64,000 nucleotides of DNA, from the NCBI RefSeq assembly GCF_020404845.1, contig NZ_JAIOJZ010000006.1:145263-209262 (forward strand), written 5' to 3'. The DNA is from Streptomyces hyderabadensis (GTDB lineage: Bacteria; Actinomycetota; Actinomycetes; Streptomycetales; Streptomycetaceae). The notes under the pieces are model-generated. The model had not been told where the DNA came from. It was given only the letters and a program-made list of their open reading frames with translations, and ran no database searches. How positions within the stretch are numbered: the first letter of the stretch is position 1; the number at the start of each line of letters is the position of its first letter. Made by a program: the position numbers and the translations under genes. Shown here one piece after another: positions 46,606 to 55,610 of this stretch.

Positions 46606-46997
46606 GGGAAATCCCCTCCGCGTCGTGTCATGCAGTGTCATGCAGTGGTCGTGCGGCGCCATGCGGTGGCAGGCGTCCGGGAGACAGCATGACGGAGATC
46701 ACCGGGAACGGATCGTTCATGCGGTGTGACCTGCGTCAAAGAATTCCGGTCCGTATCCATTCGGTGGAAGTGGGTGAGGGCGCGCAGTATCGCAGTCACA
46801 TCGCCGAATTGAGTGGTTTTGCTCGCGCGCGTTGCCCAAGCGATGCCGACCGATGTTGGTCATCGGGTCCTGGGATGCGGGATAATGGCTGGGAAGCAAT
46901 GTGTTCGATGCCGGTGTCGCGCGTCCTTGCCGGATTGCGCGTGCCCTCACGGGCCGTCGCCGGTGACGGTGAGCTGGTATCAGGAAGGGGAACGAGC
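46606..46997. promoter_or_regulatory. Divergent intergenic region before the DUF3117 gene
   Basis: These 392 nt have no convincing gene. The part 46730-46910 is relatively AT-rich, with GATAAT at 46881-46886 as a -10 and TTGGTC at 46856-46861 as a possible -35 (spacer 19, slightly long), pointing to the DUF3117 gene about 110 nt away. Confidence 0.4.
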
Positions 46998-47165
46998 ATG
47001 GCGGCCATGAAGCCGCGGACGGGCGATGGCCCGCTCGAGGTGACCAAGGAGGGGCGGGGCATCGTCATGCGCGTTCCGCTCGAAGGCGGCGGGCGGCTCG
47101 TCGTCGAGCTGACCCCCGACGAGGCCGACGCGCTCGGCGACGCCCTCAAGAAGGTCGTCGGCTGA
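46998..47165 (+). CDS. DUF3117 small protein
   Basis: This 55-aa soluble protein is nearly fully conserved in actinobacteria: MAAMKPRTGDGPLEVTKEGR, GGGRLVVELTPDEADAL and a short C-terminal helix. It probably folds as a small beta-sheet domain. Its function is unknown. GGAAGGGG precedes the ATG. The equivalent mycobacterial gene lies in the same block (Rv1211, as I recall). Confidence 0.9.
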   Translation: MAAMKPRTGDGPLEVTKEGRGIVMRVPLEGGGRLVVELTPDEADALGDALKKVVG

Positions 47166-47187
47166 CGCGCGAGCGACCATACCCGTT

Positions 47188-47225
47188 CAGTCGCCCCGGT
47201 ACCGCACCTGGTGCCGGGGCGACTG
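47188..47225. terminator. Terminator of the DUF3117 gene
   Basis: CAGTCGCCCCGGTACC and GGTGCCGGGGCGACTG form a 16-bp stem with one U-G pair and a 6-nt loop, 22 nt after the stop and 46 nt before the convergent methyltransferase stop. It likely acts in both directions. Confidence 0.85.
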
Positions 47226-47271
47226 TCGTGCGACGGCCTTCCCGGGCGCCGGTGCCCTTCTCCTGGGCCCC

Positions 47272-47904
47272 TCAGCGCTTCACGGCGCACAGCAGCCCGT
47301 CGCCCACCGGGAGCAGTGACGGCACCAGCTCCTGGCTCTCCCGCACCGCGCGCAGCAGTTCCCGCACCCGCAGCACCTCGGTGGGCTGTGGCCCCGAGTC
47401 GATCGTGCGGCCCGCGCCGAAGACGCCCTCGAAGGCGACGAGACCCCCGGGGCGCAGCAGGCGCAACGATTCAGCGAGGTAGTCCAGGTACTCCAGGCGG
47501 TCGCCGTCGCAGAAGACGAGGTCGTATCCGGCGTCCGCGAGCCGCGGCAGCACGTCCAGGGCGCGCCCGGGAATGAACCGGGCGCGGTTGCTGGCGAAGC
47601 CCGCGGCCCGGAAGGCCTGGCGGGCGAACTGCTGGTGCTCCGGCTCCGGGTCGACCGTGGTCAGTACCCCGTCCGGCCGCATGCCGTGCAGCAGATGGAT
47701 CCCGGAGACACCGCAGCCGGTGCCGATCTCCGCGACCGCCTTGGCGTCCACGGCGGCGGCGAGCAACCCCAGGGCGGAGCCGGTGCCCGGGGTCACCGAG
47801 CGCAGACCCGCCTCGCGGGCCCGGTCGCGTGCCCAGAGCAGCGCGTCGTCCTCGGCGACATAGGCGTCGGCGAACGCCCAGCTCGTCTGCCGGTTGCCGG
47901 TAAT
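47272..47904 (-). CDS. SAM-dependent O-methyltransferase with an apparent ATT start
   Basis: This is a class I methyltransferase of the O-MT family (Rv1220c-like), with the SAM-binding motif AVAEIGTGCGVSGIHLL, VDPEPEHQQFARQAF and LVFCDGDRLEYLDYL. The frame has no ATG or GTG upstream of the conserved N-terminus; the nearest is a TTG at 48057. A strong SD (GGAGAGG) lies a few nt before ATTACCGGCAACCGG at 47904, giving 210 aa, the normal family length. It is divergent from the sigma-factor gene, as in mycobacteria. The substrate is unknown. Confidence 0.85.
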   Translation of the reverse strand: MTGNRQTSWAFADAYVAEDDALLWARDRAREAGLRSVTPGTGSALGLLAAAVDAKAVAEIGTGCGVSGIHLLHGMRPDGVLTTVDPEPEHQQFARQAFRAAGFASNRARFIPGRALDVLPRLADAGYDLVFCDGDRLEYLDYLAESLRLLRPGGLVAFEGVFGAGRTIDSGPQPTEVLRVRELLRAVRESQELVPSLLPVGDGLLCAVKR

Positions 47905-48101
47905 GACCCTCTCCTGTCCCCGTCGTTGCCTCGGCGTGACTGTATCCGTTGGCGTCGGGAACCCGCAGATGGGACCAGTCGTTAAAAGGGGAAGCAAGAA
48001 CGCGGTGGCGAGGAGACGACCGAGCGCCCGGGGACGAGCCGTACCGGTGCAGATCAAATTCTCGTAAAACCGCTTATCCGGAGCTAACGGGCGAGGTGGC
48101 T

Positions 48102-48887
48102 ATGGTAGGGGCTCCACTGGACACCACCAGAGCCGACAGGGGAGGTGCGGCCGCACCCGCGGATCGGGGCGGAGTGCTGCGGCGCTTCCTCGGATCGGCA
48201 GGCAGGCCGAAATCCGTGAACGACACCGCTGCTGACCACAGCCACTCCGACGGTCCCGCCACGGGACCCGCCCAGACCGCGACCTTCTCCAGTGACGCGG
48301 ACGGGCAGGCGTGGACTCCGCCCACCTGGGAGGAGATCGTCAGCACCCACAGCGGCCGGGTCTACCGCCTCGCCTACCGCCTCACGGGCAACCAGCACGA
48401 CGCCGAGGACCTCACCCAGGAGGTCTTCGTCCGCGTCTTCCGGTCCCTGTCGACCTACACGCCGGGCACCTTCGAGGGCTGGCTCCACCGCATCACCACC
48501 AATCTCTTCCTGGACATGGTGCGCCGCAAGCAGCGCATCCGGTTCGACGCGCTCGGTGACGACGCGGCCGAGCGCCTGCCCAGCAGGGAGCCCACCCCGC
48601 AGCAGCTCTTCCACGACGCCCACTTCGACGCGGACGTGCAGCAGGCGCTGGACACCCTCGCGCCCGAGTTCCGCGCCGCCGTCGTCCTGTGCGACATCGA
48701 GGGGCTGTCGTACGAGGAGATCGCCGCGACCCTCGGCGTGAAGCTCGGCACGGTCCGCTCCCGCATCCACCGCGGCCGTTCCCAGCTGCGCAAGGCGCTC
48801 GCGCACCGTTCCCCGAAGGCGCGGGCCGACCGCCGCTCGTTCGCGGCCGGTGTCCCCGCACTGGGAGGAGGGGGCACGAGCGCGTGA
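48102..48887 (+). CDS. ECF RNA polymerase sigma factor (mycobacterial SigE-like by context)
   Basis: This 261-aa sigma factor has a ~75-residue N-terminal extension ([16 protein letters not shown] ...). Region 2 is [22 protein letters not shown] and region 4 is [20 protein letters not shown]. It is followed without a gap by a zinc anti-sigma factor, htrA and tatB, the order of sigE-rseA-htrA-tatB in mycobacteria, so surface/protein-folding stress is the likely input. GAGGTGG precedes the ATG. It should not be confused with S. coelicolor SigE, which is a different gene. Confidence 0.92.
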   Translation: MVGAPLDTTRADRGGAAAPADRGGVLRRFLGSAGRPKSVNDTAADHSHSDGPATGPAQTATFSSDADGQAWTPPTWEEIVSTHSGRVYRLAYRLTGNQHDAEDLTQEVFVRVFRSLSTYTPGTFEGWLHRITTNLFLDMVRRKQRIRFDALGDDAAERLPSREPTPQQLFHDAHFDADVQQALDTLAPEFRAAVVLCDIEGLSYEEIAATLGVKLGTVRSRIHRGRSQLRKALAHRSPKARADRRSFAAGVPALGGGGTSA

Positions 48888-49888
48888 GTGGATCACGGCG
48901 TGAACCCGAGGGACACCTCGCAGAGCAGCATCTGGGAGACCGACTCTCCGCCCTGGTGGACGGAGAGCTCGGTCATGACGCGCGTGAGCGCGTGCTGGCG
49001 CACGTGGCGACCTGTCCGAAGTGCAAGGCGGAGGTCGACGCGCAGCGCCGGTTGAAGAACGTCTTCGCAAAAGCGGCCCCTCCCGCCCCGTCCGAGAGCT
49101 TCCTGGCCCGCCTCCAGGGGCTCCCCGGCGGCGGTGACACCGACGGTGGCGGCTCGCCGTTCGCCGGACTGGCCGGAGGCTTCGGCACGTCCGCCGACTC
49201 CGTCTTCGGCCCCGGGCGGGGTGAGCGGTTCGAGTTCGACTACGTCCCCGCCCGGCCGCACGCGCCGGCGCTGGCGTCGTCCTCGTCGGGGCGCGGCTTC
49301 CGCATCCACGACGTGAACAGGGACGTGAGCAGGCAGGAGTCCGACCGTTCGGCCTCGCGCGGCCTGCGGTTCGCCTTCGCCGCCGCCGGAGCGGTGTCGC
49401 TGGCCGCGATCGCGCTGGGCGGTGTCACCCTCGGCACACCGGACACCACCACCGAGGCGCGCGGCTCGGGCAGCGGCAGCAATGTGACGCCGCTGCGCAC
49501 CCCGGGCTCGACCGCGGCCACCGGCTCCGAGAGCCAGCGCCGCCGCACCGGCGGTCCGCTGCTCCAGCAGGGCCAGCGCACCCTCGGCGACACCCCCGTG
49601 GCGCCCACCACGGCCTCCGCGCCGCTGCTGCCCGGGATGCCCGCCGCCCCCGCCGGGAGCGCCGACGCACGGCAGCAGGCCGTCCGGGCGCTGACCACTC
49701 CGGTGACGGCCGGTGCCGCCGCCATGTCCCCGCTGATACGTCCGCTGGAAGCCGTTCCGCCGCTCTCCCTCAGCTCCTGGTCGGCGGCCCCAGAGGTCAG
49801 GCCGCCCGGCCTGCTCACCGCCCCCGACCCGGCTCCGTCCCCCTACCCCGCGGCTTCCCCGGCCGCCTCCTACCCTCCGGTTCGCTGA
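48884..49888 (+). CDS. Zinc-containing anti-sigma factor, membrane-anchored
   Basis: This 334-aa protein has the ZAS motif His40-X3-Cys44-X2-Cys47 (HVATCPKC) in an N-terminal anti-sigma domain. One helix lies at about 160-183 ([19 protein letters not shown]), and the outer part is ~150 residues rich in Pro/Ala/Ser/Thr. It sequesters the adjacent ECF sigma until stress releases it. The GTG start overlaps the sigma stop (GTGA), giving matched synthesis. The mycobacterial relative RseA is much shorter, so the long outer tail is a Streptomyces feature. Confidence 0.88.
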   Translation: MSGSRREPEGHLAEQHLGDRLSALVDGELGHDARERVLAHVATCPKCKAEVDAQRRLKNVFAKAAPPAPSESFLARLQGLPGGGDTDGGGSPFAGLAGGFGTSADSVFGPGRGERFEFDYVPARPHAPALASSSSGRGFRIHDVNRDVSRQESDRSASRGLRFAFAAAGAVSLAAIALGGVTLGTPDTTTEARGSGSGSNVTPLRTPGSTAATGSESQRRRTGGPLLQQGQRTLGDTPVAPTTASAPLLPGMPAAPAGSADARQQAVRALTTPVTAGAAAMSPLIRPLEAVPPLSLSSWSAAPEVRPPGLLTAPDPAPSPYPAASPAASYPPVR

Positions 49889-49982
49889 CGGGATCTGCGC
49901 GCCGGTCCGCGAACCTGATTGAATCCGGGGTGGCGCCAGAGCCCTTGGAGCCGACGATCTGCGGCCAGCTGCGGGGGAGAAC

Positions 49983-52238
49983 ATGAACGAGGGGAAGCCC
50001 ACGAAGGCGAAGTGGTGGAGTCGTCCCCGCTCGTCCGAGGACGCACCCGACGGCGACTTCGAGCTGGAGCGCCCCCGCCCGGACCACACCGCGGGCACCG
50101 GCACGGCCACCGATGACCGGGAGACCGACGGGGGCGACTTCGAGCTGGAACGCCCGGTGGCGCCCCGCGCGGCCGACGAGGGCGACTACGAGCTGGACCT
50201 GCCCCGGCCCGAGCGGGACGAACCGACGGACGTACCCCGGCAGCCGGGCGCCGCCACCGCCGAGCCGGTGGTGGCCGGCGTGCCGCGGCGGGAGGCTCCT
50301 CCCACCGACCCGTCGACCGCCGCCGACGAACGCCGGGCGCCAGACGCCGACGCCCCCGAGCCGCCGAACACCGGCCTGCCCCCGCAGGGCGACCGGCCCA
50401 CCGCCCCGCCGCCGCCCCACACGGACACCGACGCCGCCGCCCCCACACCGGCCCCTACCGTGACCGCCGCCCCCACCCCGGCCCACGGCACGGCGACGCC
50501 ACCCGCGCCGGCTGCCTCCGCCCCGGCCTCCGCCGCGACCGGCTCCGTCCCCGCTGGCCCTGCCCCGGCCTCCGCCGCGACCGGTCCCGCCCCGGCTGGC
50601 TCCGTCCCGGCCGCGACCGGTCCTGCCCCGGCTGCCGCTGCCCCGGCTGGCTCCGTCCCGGCCTCCGCCGAGCGGCCCAAGCCGCTGCACGAACCCGACC
50701 CGTACGGAACCCCGCCCTACGGCGAGCCCGGCCCCTGGGCCCCCGCACCCCCGGTCCAGCACCCGGCCGCCACCCCGGCGCACGGCACGGCAATGCCACC
50801 CGCGCCGGTGCCGCCGCCTGCGGGCGCCGTGCCCGACCCGGCGTTCGCGGATGCTCCGCCTCCGGTGCCGCAGGGGCAGCACCCGACTGCCACCCCGGTT
50901 GCGGCGTCGCATGCCCCGGGCCCGGCCTCGGCGGCGGCCGTCCCGGCGTACGACACGGTGTCCCGGGGTGCCGCCCCGGAGACCGCCGCGCCCGCCGACC
51001 CGTGGGCCGGACCGGCGGTCGCGGCGCCCGGGGGTGAACCCGCCGCCGATCCGTGGGGGCGTTACGACCCCTGGGCCGCCTCCGCCCGGCACCTCGGCGC
51101 GGCCGACGGCGAGCCGAGGCGGCGCCGTCCGGCTGCGAAGGTGCTCGTCGGCGGGGCGCTGCTGATCGCCCTGGTCTCCGGCGGCATCGGCGGCGCCGTC
51201 GGCGCCCACCTGGAACGGAACGGCGGCGTGGGCACCGTCGAACTGCCGCAGGCCGGGCCCGAGTCGGCCGAGCGGGACCCGGACAGCGTCGCCGGCATCG
51301 CCGCCCGCGCGCTGCCCAGCGTGGTGACCCTGCACGTGAGCGGCGGCGAGGCGGCCGGCACCGGCACCGGGTTCGTCCTCGACGACCGCGGCCACATCCT
51401 GACCAACAACCACGTCGTGGAGCCGGCCGGTTCCGGCGGCGAGATCACCGTGACCTTCAACAGCGGCGACACCGCCGAGGCCACCGTCGTCGGCCGGGAC
51501 AGCGGGTACGACCTCGCCGTGGTGAAGGTCAAGGGCGTCAGCGGTCTCACCCCCATGCCCCTCGGCAACTCCGAGAACGTCCGCGTCGGCGACCCCGTCG
51601 TCGCCATCGGCGCCCCCTTCGACCTGGCCGGCACGGTCACCTCCGGCATCATCAGCGCCAAGGAGCGCCCCATCACCGCGGGCGGCGAGGAGGGCGACGC
51701 CAGCGACGTCTCGTACGTCGACGCCCTGCAGACCGACGCGCCCATCAACCCCGGCAACTCCGGCGGGCCCCTCCTGGACGCGCGGGGCCGGGCCATCGGC
51801 ATCAACTCCGCCATCCGCTCCGCCGACGGCGGCGGCACCGAATCGGACGGCGGCCAGGCCGGTTCGATAGGCCTCGGCTTCGCCATCCCCATCAACCAGG
51901 GCAAGCGCGTCGCCGAGGAACTGATCAACACCGGCAGGGCCACCCACCCGGTCATCGGCATCACCCTCGACATGAACTACACGGGTGACGGCGCCCGCGT
52001 GAGCGCCGGGGACGGCGCCGGCGGACCCGCGGTCACCACCGGCGGTCCCGGCGCCAAGGCCGGCATCAAGCCGGGCGACGTGATCACCGCCGTAGACGGG
52101 CAGCGCGTGCACTCCGGCGAGGAACTCATCGTCAAGACCCGCGCCCACCGCCCCGGCGACCGCCTGGAGCTGACCCTGGAACGGGACGGCAAGGAGACGA
52201 AGGTCTCACTGGTGCTCGGCTCCTCCGGCGGCGACTGA
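49983..52238 (+). CDS. HtrA/DegP-type serine protease with long repetitive cytoplasmic region
   Basis: This 751-aa envelope-stress protease has a ~380-residue disordered N-terminus. It starts with three (F/Y)EL(E/D) motifs (DFELERP, DFELERP, DYELDLP) and then has Pro/Ala-rich repeats. One helix lies at about 386-407 (LVGGALLIALVSGGIGGAV). The trypsin-like domain has His477 (NNHVVEP), Asp510 (GYDLAVV) and Ser593 (GNSGGP), and a C-terminal PDZ domain has GAKAGIKPGDVITAVDG. It degrades or refolds proteins outside the membrane and may feed back on the anti-sigma factor. GGGGGAG precedes the ATG. Confidence 0.93.
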   Translation: MNEGKPTKAKWWSRPRSSEDAPDGDFELERPRPDHTAGTGTATDDRETDGGDFELERPVAPRAADEGDYELDLPRPERDEPTDVPRQPGAATAEPVVAGVPRREAPPTDPSTAADERRAPDADAPEPPNTGLPPQGDRPTAPPPPHTDTDAAAPTPAPTVTAAPTPAHGTATPPAPAASAPASAATGSVPAGPAPASAATGPAPAGSVPAATGPAPAAAAPAGSVPASAERPKPLHEPDPYGTPPYGEPGPWAPAPPVQHPAATPAHGTAMPPAPVPPPAGAVPDPAFADAPPPVPQGQHPTATPVAASHAPGPASAAAVPAYDTVSRGAAPETAAPADPWAGPAVAAPGGEPAADPWGRYDPWAASARHLGAADGEPRRRRPAAKVLVGGALLIALVSGGIGGAVGAHLERNGGVGTVELPQAGPESAERDPDSVAGIAARALPSVVTLHVSGGEAAGTGTGFVLDDRGHILTNNHVVEPAGSGGEITVTFNSGDTAEATVVGRDSGYDLAVVKVKGVSGLTPMPLGNSENVRVGDPVVAIGAPFDLAGTVTSGIISAKERPITAGGEEGDASDVSYVDALQTDAPINPGNSGGPLLDARGRAIGINSAIRSADGGGTESDGGQAGSIGLGFAIPINQGKRVAEELINTGRATHPVIGITLDMNYTGDGARVSAGDGAGGPAVTTGGPGAKAGIKPGDVITAVDGQRVHSGEELIVKTRAHRPGDRLELTLERDGKETKVSLVLGSSGGD
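50520..50690 (+). repeat. Imperfect tandem repeats in the htrA-like gene (ASAATG-PAPAG units)
   Basis: Units encoding APASAATG, SVPAGP, APASAATG, PAPAGSVPAATG and PAPAAAAPAGSVPA follow each other, with highly similar DNA (CGGCCTCCGCCGCGACCGG occurs twice). A further pair, PAHGTATPPAP and PAHGTAMPPAP, lies near 50478 and 50775. Such repeats invite length variation. Confidence 0.75.
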
Positions 52239-52385
52239 CCGCCGGGAAGGTCCCGACAAGGCGCCAGGAAGGCAAACAATTCGGAAAGCGGTCACGTACA
52301 CCCACTCGGGGCCCACGGGACGGTACCGGTCGGACGGGATGGGCGGGTACCGTGGTGGCGGCCCGGACATCCAAGGGAGCTTCAG

Positions 52386-52832
52386 GTGTTCAATGACATA
52401 GGCGCACTAGAGCTGGTGACGCTCGTCGTCCTCGCCGTGCTCGTCTTCGGTCCGGACAAGCTCCCCAAGGTCATCCAGGACGTGACCCGCACCATCCGGA
52501 AGATCCGGGAGTTCTCGGACAGCGCCAAGCAGGACATCCGTCAGGAGCTGGGCCCCGAGTTCAAGGACTTCGAGTTCGAGGACCTCAACCCCAAGACGTT
52601 CCTCCGCAAGCAGCTGGACAACGACGAGCTGGGGCTCAAGGAGATCCGCAACGGCTTCGACCTGAAGAAGGAGATGGCCGAGGTCGCCGACGCGGTCCAC
52701 GGCCGCGATGCCGAGCCCTCGTCCTCCGGCTCCGGCAGCGGCCGGGTCGACATGTCGAAGAAGCCCGAGACGCCCGGGAAGACCGACAAGTCCGCGGACG
52801 ACCGTCCGCCCTTCGACATGGACGCCACCTGA
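52386..52832 (+). CDS. tatB: Twin-arginine translocase subunit TatB
   Basis: This 148-aa protein has an N-terminal helix (VFNDIGALELVTLVVLAVLVFGPD), the FGPDKLP hinge, and an amphipathic helix (VIQDVTRTIRKIREF) typical of TatB. A polar tail follows. It forms the Tat substrate receptor with TatC. TatA and TatC are not in the window. The GTG at 52386 follows GGGAG. It stands after htrA as in mycobacteria. Confidence 0.93.
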   Translation: MFNDIGALELVTLVVLAVLVFGPDKLPKVIQDVTRTIRKIREFSDSAKQDIRQELGPEFKDFEFEDLNPKTFLRKQLDNDELGLKEIRNGFDLKKEMAEVADAVHGRDAEPSSSGSGSGRVDMSKKPETPGKTDKSADDRPPFDMDAT

Positions 52833-53062
52833 TCCACCCCGTCCGCGTCCGGCCCGTCGGCCGCGAACGTGACGTGTCTCATACTCCGGACGGGGCGCAC
52901 AGGCCCTGAACGCGACGCCCGCGCGGCCCACGCGCCGGGCGATTTCCCGGCTGCCGCCAGCGGGGTGGCTATGCTGCCCGAGTTGTTGTGCGGTCCGGAC
53001 GAGTGCGCCCGAAGGGGGGCGGGCCGTTCCGGCCCGACGAGAGCGAGGAGGCGTCCGGGCAC

Positions 53063-53734
53063 ATGGAGACGACGAGTCGGGCAGTCGCGCAGACGCCGGC
53101 CGCGGAGGGCGGACCACAGTCCCCTTCCGGCCGGCGTACGGTCGACGGCTACCTGCGTGCGCCCTTCCCGTGGTACGGCCTCGACGAGGCCTTCACGGGA
53201 CGGCGCTGGCTGATGCAGATCGGTACGGCGGCCGACGGGGCCGTGGAGCACGGCTCGATCGGGCACGGCGACGAACCGTCGGTGCGTAACGAGCACGTGG
53301 CGGGCGACGAGCAGGACGCCAAGGAGAAGTTCGCGGTCGTCGTGACCGTCGCGGCCAACCCCGACCGGCGCAGCGCCGACGGCACCGGCCTGCTGGAGGC
53401 TACCTCGGTGTCCTCGGCGGCCTGGCTCGCCGGGGTGGGCCTGCTGTCCTTCACCTGGCCCGGCCAGATGGACCACTCGCTGCGCGACGACTGGCTGGAG
53501 CAGCAGACGGAGACCGCGTGGGTGCTCGCGGACGACCTGGCGGGCGAGGACTGGACGACGCTGTCCCTGCCGGTGGACGGCGTGCCGACGCCCTTCCACT
53601 ACCGGGAGTCCGAGTTCGGCTGGGTGCTGGCCGGCTCGACCGAGCAGGGCGTCCATCTCGGCGCGTACGGGCGGGGCATGAGCGCCTACGGGCTGGCCTT
53701 CGCCGTGGTCAAGGACATCGCCGCGTACGCCTGA
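53063..53734 (+). CDS. Conserved hypothetical protein, no recognised domain
   Basis: This is a 223-aa soluble acidic protein without signal peptide or helices. It has aromatic-rich motifs (YLRAPFPWYGLDEAF, RRWLMQIG, HYRESEFGWVLAGS, AYGRGMSAYGL) and a variable N-terminus. It looks like an actinobacterial conserved protein, but I do not recognise a domain or function. GAGGAGG lies about 10 nt before the ATG. It is convergent with mrp. Confidence 0.75.
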   Translation: METTSRAVAQTPAAEGGPQSPSGRRTVDGYLRAPFPWYGLDEAFTGRRWLMQIGTAADGAVEHGSIGHGDEPSVRNEHVAGDEQDAKEKFAVVVTVAANPDRRSADGTGLLEATSVSSAAWLAGVGLLSFTWPGQMDHSLRDDWLEQQTETAWVLADDLAGEDWTTLSLPVDGVPTPFHYRESEFGWVLAGSTEQGVHLGAYGRGMSAYGLAFAVVKDIAAYA

Positions 53735-53771
53735 CCGGGCCCGCCCCGAGGCCGTGACAGCGGTACGCACG

Positions 53772-53812
53772 ACGAGGGGCGCCGTCCCGGCGGACAGCGC
53801 CCCACTCCTCGT
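53772..53812. terminator. Terminator between two convergent genes
   Basis: ACGAGGGGCGC at 53772-53782 pairs with GCGCCCC-ACT-CCTCGT at 53797-53812, with a small bulge. It lies about 40 nt after the upstream stop and 20 nt from the mrp stop, so it probably serves both genes. Confidence 0.65.
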
Positions 53813-53832
53813 GTCTCCTGCCCCGCGGGACG

Positions 53833-54966
53833 TCAGAACTTGTTCTTCGGCGTGATCCCCAGCGACAGCCCCGACAGGCCCCGCTGACGGCCCCCGAGCT
53901 TGCCCGCGATCGAGCGCAGGGCCGCGCCCGCGGGGGAGTCCGGGTCGGACAGGACGACGGGCTTGCCCTCGTCGCCGCCCTCGCGCAGCCGGACGTCGAT
54001 CGGGATGGCGCCGAGGACCGGCACCGACGCGCCGGTGGTGCGGGTCAGGCCGTCGGCGACCATCTGCCCGCCGCCGGTGCCGAAGACGTCGACCATCTCG
54101 CCGCAGTGCGGGCAGGGCAGCCCGGACATGTTCTCCACCACGCCGACGATCTTCTGGTGGGTCTGCACGGCGATGGCGCCGGCCCGCTCCGCCACCTCGG
54201 CGGCGGCCTGCTGAGGGGTCGTCACGACCAGGATCTCGGCGTTCGGCACCAGCTGCGCCACCGAGATCGCGATGTCGCCGGTGCCGGGCGGCAGGTCGAG
54301 CAGCAGGACGTCCAGGTCGCCCCAGTACACGTCGGCCAGGAACTGCTGGAGCGCGCGGTGCAGCATCGGGCCGCGCCAGACGACCGGCGCGTTGCCCGGG
54401 GTGAACATGCCGATCGAGATGACCTTCACGCCGTGGGCCGACGGCGGCATGATCATGTTCTCGACCTGGGTGGGACTCCCGTCGGCGCCCAGCATGCGCG
54501 GCACGGAGTGGCCGTAGATGTCGGCGTCCACGACACCGACCTTGAGGCCGTCGGCCGCCATCGAGGCCGCCAGGTTCACCGTCACCGAGGACTTGCCCAC
54601 GCCGCCCTTGCCGGACGCCACCGCGTACACCCGGGTCAGGCTGCCGGGCTTGGCGAAGGGCACCTCGCGCTCGGTCTGCCCGCCGCGCAGGGCGGTGGCC
54701 AGCTCCTTGCGCTGCTCGTCGCTCATCACGTCCAGCTCGACGTCGACGCGCGTGACCCCCTCGACCCGCGACACCGCGTCGCTCACCCGCTGCGTGATGG
54801 TGTCCCGCATGGGGCAGCCGGAGACGGTCAGGTACACGGCGACCGCGACCGCTCCGTCCGCGCCGATCTCCACCGACTTGACCATCCCCAGCTCGGTGAT
54901 GGGCCGGTTGATCTCGGGGTCGTTCACCGTCGCCAGTGCTTCGCGCACCGCGTCTTCCGTAGCCAT
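53833..54966 (-). CDS. mrp: Mrp/NBP35 family iron-sulfur cluster carrier ATPase
   Basis: This 377-aa protein has an N-terminal MIP18/DUF59 domain (REALATVNDPEINRPITELG). It is followed by a MinD-like ATPase with deviant Walker A SGKGGVGKSS, DLPPGTGD and the CPHC motif (PCPHCGEM) that bridges an Fe-S cluster in the dimer. It delivers Fe-S clusters to apoproteins. The ATG is at 54966. It is a conserved part of this block (Rv1229c). Confidence 0.93.
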   Translation of the reverse strand: MATEDAVREALATVNDPEINRPITELGMVKSVEIGADGAVAVAVYLTVSGCPMRDTITQRVSDAVSRVEGVTRVDVELDVMSDEQRKELATALRGGQTEREVPFAKPGSLTRVYAVASGKGGVGKSSVTVNLAASMAADGLKVGVVDADIYGHSVPRMLGADGSPTQVENMIMPPSAHGVKVISIGMFTPGNAPVVWRGPMLHRALQQFLADVYWGDLDVLLLDLPPGTGDIAISVAQLVPNAEILVVTTPQQAAAEVAERAGAIAVQTHQKIVGVVENMSGLPCPHCGEMVDVFGTGGGQMVADGLTRTTGASVPVLGAIPIDVRLREGGDEGKPVVLSDPDSPAGAALRSIAGKLGGRQRGLSGLSLGITPKNKF

Positions 54967-55010
54967 AGGGTCGATGGTACGGCGCCGCCCACGGGGCTCG
55001 GAAAGGGCCG

Positions 55011-55610
55011 TCAGCGGTCGTGTACGTCACGCCCCGCGGACCGATCCGCCGGGAATACCCCGCGTTCGGGACGGTGGCCGTTCTGCCGCTCCTCCAGGTC
55101 CTTGACCAGGTCCTGCAGCTCGGAGCGGATCCAGTCCCGGGTCGCGACCTCGCCGAGCCCGATACGCAGGGCGGCGATCTCCCGGGTCAGGTACTCGGTG
55201 TCGGCGATCGACCGCTCGTTCTGCTTGCGGTCCTGCTCCAGGTTGACCCGGTCCCGGTCGTCCTGCCGGTTCTGCGCGAGCAGGATGAGGGGGGCGGCGT
55301 AGGAGGCCTGGAGCGACAGCATCAGCGTCAGGAAGATGAACGGATACTCGTCGAAGCGCAGCCCGCTCGGCGCGGACACGTTCCACACCACCCACACGAT
55401 GATGACGACCGTCATCCAGACGATGAACCGCCCGGTGCCCAGGAACCGCGCGACGCGCTCCGACAGCCGGCCGAAGGACTCCGGGTCCCACTCGGGCAGC
55501 AGCCTGCGGCGCGGCGGGCGGGGCTGGTCGAGGCGGGCCCGGGCCCGGGAGGACGCGGTGGCCCCCGAGGTGGCGCGCTCCCGGGTCGTCGTCTCGCGCT
55601 CAGGCACCAC
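55011..55610 (-). CDS. DUF1003 membrane protein
   Basis: This 199-aa protein has two central helices (FIVWMTVVIIVWVVWNV and FIFLTLMLSLQASYAAPLIL). The DUF1003 hallmarks RFDEYPFIFLTLMLSLQASYAAP and LAQNRQDDRDR are present, followed by a coiled-coil C-terminus. Its function is unknown. The GTG overlaps the end of the CBS/MgtE gene by 11 nt (a second GTG is 3 nt later), so it is translationally coupled to a Mg2+-related gene. Confidence 0.88.
   Translation of the reverse strand: MVPERETTTRERATSGATASSRARARLDQPRPPRRRLLPEWDPESFGRLSERVARFLGTGRFIVWMTVVIIVWVVWNVSAPSGLRFDEYPFIFLTLMLSLQASYAAPLILLAQNRQDDRDRVNLEQDRKQNERSIADTEYLTREIAALRIGLGEVATRDWIRSELQDLVKDLEERQNGHRPERGVFPADRSAGRDVHDR

Noticed and set aside
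46790..46997. Upstream in-frame extension of the DUF3117 protein
   Set aside because: The conserved protein begins MAAMKPRTGDGP behind GGAAGGGG; the upstream frame runs through the promoter region.
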